Shown here one piece after another: positions 60,734-64,000 of a stretch of DNA of 64,000 bases. The first letter of the stretch is position 1, and each line of letters begins with the position of its first letter. The stretch covers positions 14,066,676-14,130,675 of the forward strand of contig NC_136016.1 in the NCBI RefSeq assembly GCF_048128805.1, read 5' to 3'. The notes below the pieces were generated by a model that was not told the origin of the DNA, made no database searches, and worked only from the letters and a program-made list of their open reading frames with translations. This stretch comes from Centroberyx gerrardi. Its lineage: Eukaryota; Chordata; Actinopteri; Beryciformes; Berycidae. The position numbers and the translations under genes were made by a program.

Positions 60734-61263
60734 ACAGTCCTTACAACTGTACACGCAATAACTTCCCATTAATAATAAACCATTAACAATTTGCAGTTAA
60801 TAGTGTCATAATCTTGTCAACATAACAACTTTCCCATTAATGTAATAAATGTTTCCCATTAATGTAATAAATTATGTAATAAAGAGGGTTGAAATATTTG
60901 AAATGTAATCCATTTACCAAAGACCTGCTCCATACATATTCATCCATTTTTCAGATAGACCATACTTAATGTCCAAATTTGTTAAAGGATGAATTTGGAC
61001 TATTGTTACGTTTTCAGATCAGTCATTTCATTTTTGAAATCTGAAAATTTTAGCATTCGCATTATTGTAATAAAACCCAATAATGTCATTATTATATTAA
61101 CAGGAAAAAAGTTATTACATGAATGGTAGGAAATTTACATTAATAGGAAATGTATTACGCCAACAGGATTATTATACTCAGGATCATTAGCTGCAAGTTG
61201 TTATTGCATTAATGGTTTATTACATTGATGGGAAGTTATTATGTAAGCAATTGTAAGAACAGT
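60734..61263. mobile_element. Long-inverted-repeat MITE
   Basis: The first 70 or so bases (ACAGTCCTTACAACTG, AATAACTTCCCATTAAT, AATAAACCATTAA, TTTGCAGTTAAT) reappear in order on the opposite strand before 61263. There they read ACTGTTCTTACAATTG, AATAACTTCCCATCAAT, AATAAACCATTAA and CTTGCAGCTAAT. This gives a foldback of about 530 bp with diverged arms and no coding potential. Confidence 0.75.
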
Positions 61264-61981
61264 TTTTATACAATATTGCCAAAAGCAATACTGAAGAGTA
61301 GTGTAGTGCTGGCTCAAAATTACTGAAAAAAACTGCAGCCAAATTCCTGTTGTAAGCTGCGAAATCCTGATCTAGGGCAGTGTCACATGGCAACTAATTC
61401 CAGCTTCTACCATTAAAAAAAAAAAGACAACAAAACCAAGGAGGCACTGGGTCACTTGTACTTGAAAGAAAATCCAATGGCTCTTGTTCTTTTGGAATGT
61501 ACTGCAGAGGATTTAGACAAATGCCAGACTGCTATTCAGAGAGCAAGACAGAACCAGGGTCTACAACACGGCGCACACTGAACAAATAGCAGAAAGACGA
61601 GAGAAAATGTTCTTGAGAACTTGTGTCTTTTTCATAGGTTGGTTTACAGTAATGTTTAAAACTCCCCAGCACCTGTCTGTGGTATCTGACAGCCACAACA
61701 GACACATCCAATGGAACACAGACAGGCATTGGTATTCAGGCATTTTAATATGCGTTTTGATACAGTTTAAGTATTTACATTGAAAGCTAATACTGGTTTG
61801 CCATCTCCCTAAAGGCTCAACCTCCATATGTAAATGGTGGCAAAATCCTTTAATGTGTCCAGCTACAATGTATGATCACAAACAGTGGCGTAAACACAGT
61901 GTGACCTGAGCATTTGGCTGAGTCTATCCTTGAGCATTAGTTTATATATAATTAGATACAGAGTAAAGAGTTCAAGTATAA

Positions 61982-62605
61982 TTAAAGGGATACTGTGACA
62001 TTTTAAATTCTAGTCCATATTTTCCACCAGGTACTTGCCACATTATGAGAAATGCATTTGCACTTGACCTGCTGCAAAATGACTTGTTTTAACTGCCATC
62101 AAATGAGCTAACTTGTAGGTGTGGTAACCATTTTTTACTGAGGAATGTTACCAAGAAATGTTTGATTAACTGAAGCACCGAGGCAGAGACCTTTATCAGA
62201 CGAGTTTCTGTGTCTGAAAGTGACAGACTACAACTCAAAATGTCAACAGGTTCCTTTAATGCTACTGTAGGTTGACTGGCAGTGTAACTTGGCCCATCTC
62301 TTCTGACACCTGTGCTAATGTGCAGTAACATTATTCTCATCCGTGAAATGAAGCTACTCTACGCAATCAAGCACAAAGTATATCTTCTGAACCTGCATGA
62401 GGCGCTCAACAGTTCAGAGAGGCGGAGAAAGCGGTGCACACACAGGCTACATGACTTTTTTTATATGGGAGTGAAATTTTGTCTTTGCTTCCTCATCCTG
62501 AAAGACATTTTTTAATTATTTACATATTTAGTGCAGATTACGTGTTAAAATCGATCAGTTCAAATAGAGTTAAATCTTCCAAGGGGCATCATGATTCCCC
62601 TTTAA
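61982..62605. mobile_element. Possible TTAA-flanked element
   Basis: TTAAAGGGATACTGTGACAT at the left faces CATGATTCCCCTTTAA at the right. Only the first eight or so terminal bases pair well, so this call is tentative. Confidence 0.3.
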
Positions 62606-63618
62606 GATCAAGTACATTTGAAATGCGCTTAATTAGAATTTTCTATATATTCATAACCTCAACTAAACTGAGTAAATACAAACCAAGTTTAAAATGTATT
62701 AAACTGTTTAACTGTTTCCCAGCCACAGCTCCTCCAAAACCTGGTATCTAGGTCTAAAACAGTGCAGCTTGAAGCTTGGAAATCTCTTCCAGACGTATGA
62801 ATCATGTCACAGTCACACATTTTGTCTTTCGCTATAGGATGTTAAGCCCAAAGACAATCAGGCAAGTAACCAACAACAATGCTGGAAACAAACATCCACT
62901 GGAGCTTTAACTTGCCTAAAAACTACATCTTTAAACATCTGAATTCCCTCTTGCTAATGCAAAATCGTCCGAAACAAGCCGCCTTGGGCCTGCAGGATGA
63001 GATGCAGGAAGAGGCTGGTGAGTCTGCTCTTCCAGACTTGTGCTTCCATTCAGAGCGGCAGTGAGTCACTGCTGTCTAAACGAGTCAACCTTTTCTATGA
63101 TACACTATGTACAACAGCACCCATGTTCAGCATACTTGTATGCATATTGTTTGTATATGGATTACATATGATACAGTGGGATAAAACATTCTGTGTGTGC
63201 ATGTGCAATTGTCTATCTAGCTCAGCCGCAATCTCTGTACAAAAGTACATTAACATCAGCACAGACACAACAAGCGATTGCTTCCTCACAAGCTTGAGCT
63301 ATACATTCATATTAATGCATATTATGTAGGAGCACTGATTAAGGATGGACTACTGTTGAATAATAAAAAGCAGCATAAGAGAAGAGTACAAATTATGGCT
63401 ATTACTATGGAATGTAAAGGCCTACGCTCAGAGCACAAAATAATCCTCTCGACAGATAAAATGTCAACATTCACTATTTGTCACAATTATGTCTATTGCA
63501 GTTTAATTAGCACTATACTGAACAGAGAAAGGTGTTGGTGTACTGTATCTATACACACAAATTGGTTGTACGCTCCATGAGGTCAAATATGTTAACTGCG
63601 TATTAAGGGAAGGCTTCT

Positions 63619-63968
63619 TTAAAGCAATATTCCACTCCCAAAATAGCCTGAAAACTGACATTAAACACGTTTGTGAACAGATTCAACAACAGATCCCGCT
63701 TTTCCTGGGTCCTTAATCATTTTGCATTTCTATTCTTGGTTTACACTAAAATTTGTATTCAAAAATAAAACTAGATCCGGTCTCCCAAACTGGAACTATC
63801 TCTCCTAACTGGTATCCCTCCGCTATGTTCTCTTCTATCAATAAAAATGCTATTTGGCGAAATTTTGTTCTAAAACGTTGGACCCACATTCAATTGAAAA
63901 TCACAGTAGCAGGATCTGTCAAGTGCCAAATAACCCCCCCATGTTAAATAAGTGGAATATTGCTTTAA
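63619..63968. mobile_element. TTAA-flanked MITE
   Basis: TTAAAGCAATATTCCACT at the left is matched exactly by AGTGGAATATTGCTTTAA at the right. TTAA on both sides is the target-site pattern of piggyBac-type elements. The 350-bp interior has no transposase. Confidence 0.75.
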
Positions 63969-64000
63969 GAACTTTCTAAAAATCAAGTCCAGACTAGCAG

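Larger units (their letters stand above)
58935..64000. other. Non-coding right flank
   Basis: Five kilobases, AT-rich, with no frame above about 110 residues, none resembling a known protein, and no convincing exon. It contains a 17-nt A-run (60039-60055) and several inverted-repeat elements listed separately. In human the next gene beyond P3H4 is JUP, but no plakoglobin exon is visible. It is either intergenic DNA or the long 3' UTR of a minus-strand gene. Confidence 0.5.

Overview
The window is nuclear DNA of a ray-finned (teleost-type) fish. It has short vertebrate-style exons with GT-AG introns, AT-rich intergenic DNA, and many small hAT-like or TTAA-flanked inverted-repeat elements plus a tRNA-derived SINE typical of fish genomes. 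The proteins align closely with human orthologues I know. I cannot name the species. There is no sign of bacterial, phage or plasmid sequence.

Layout, left to right. (1) The last seven exons and 3' UTR of DNAJC7 (+; 265-3577, poly(A) signal at 5029), cut by the left edge. (2) A short gap with a consensus CTCF-type site, then a probable E-box/TATA promoter and non-coding first exon (about 5630-5781) of ACLY (+). (3) ACLY coding exons from 10058 to 29370: 27 constitutive exons joining in frame to 1092 residues, plus a 30-nt cassette exon at 21791-21820. (4) KLHL11 (+; 31500-33703, two exons, 676 residues). (5) NT5C3B (+; 36555-42315, nine exons, 292 residues). (6) FKBP10 (-; 50945-43712, ten exons, 568 residues), tail-to-tail with NT5C3B. 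(7) P3H4/SC65 (+; 53391-58630, seven exons, 430 residues), head-to-head with FKBP10. (8) About 5 kb at the right edge with no recognisable gene. It is rich in inverted-repeat elements and may be the long 3' UTR of a minus-strand gene beyond the window.

The gene order matches the human 17q21 block (P3H4, FKBP10, NT5C3B, KLHL10, KLHL11, ACLY, ODAD4, CNP, DNAJC7) read in the opposite direction. KLHL10 and the ODAD4-CNP pair are absent from the positions where they would be expected. FKBP10 and P3H4 both act in the ER on collagen lysine hydroxylation and cross-linking, and here they are divergently arranged. ACLY makes cytosolic acetyl-CoA from citrate. The remaining genes have unrelated housekeeping roles.

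I found no novel system. The points most worth checking are the conserved ACLY cassette exon and a possible 12-nt microexon, a GC-AG intron and a 146/190-nt exon periodicity in FKBP10, the gene absences, the CTCF-type site, and several well-delimited mobile elements. All exon boundaries were read by eye from splice sites and reading phase, with no transcript data.
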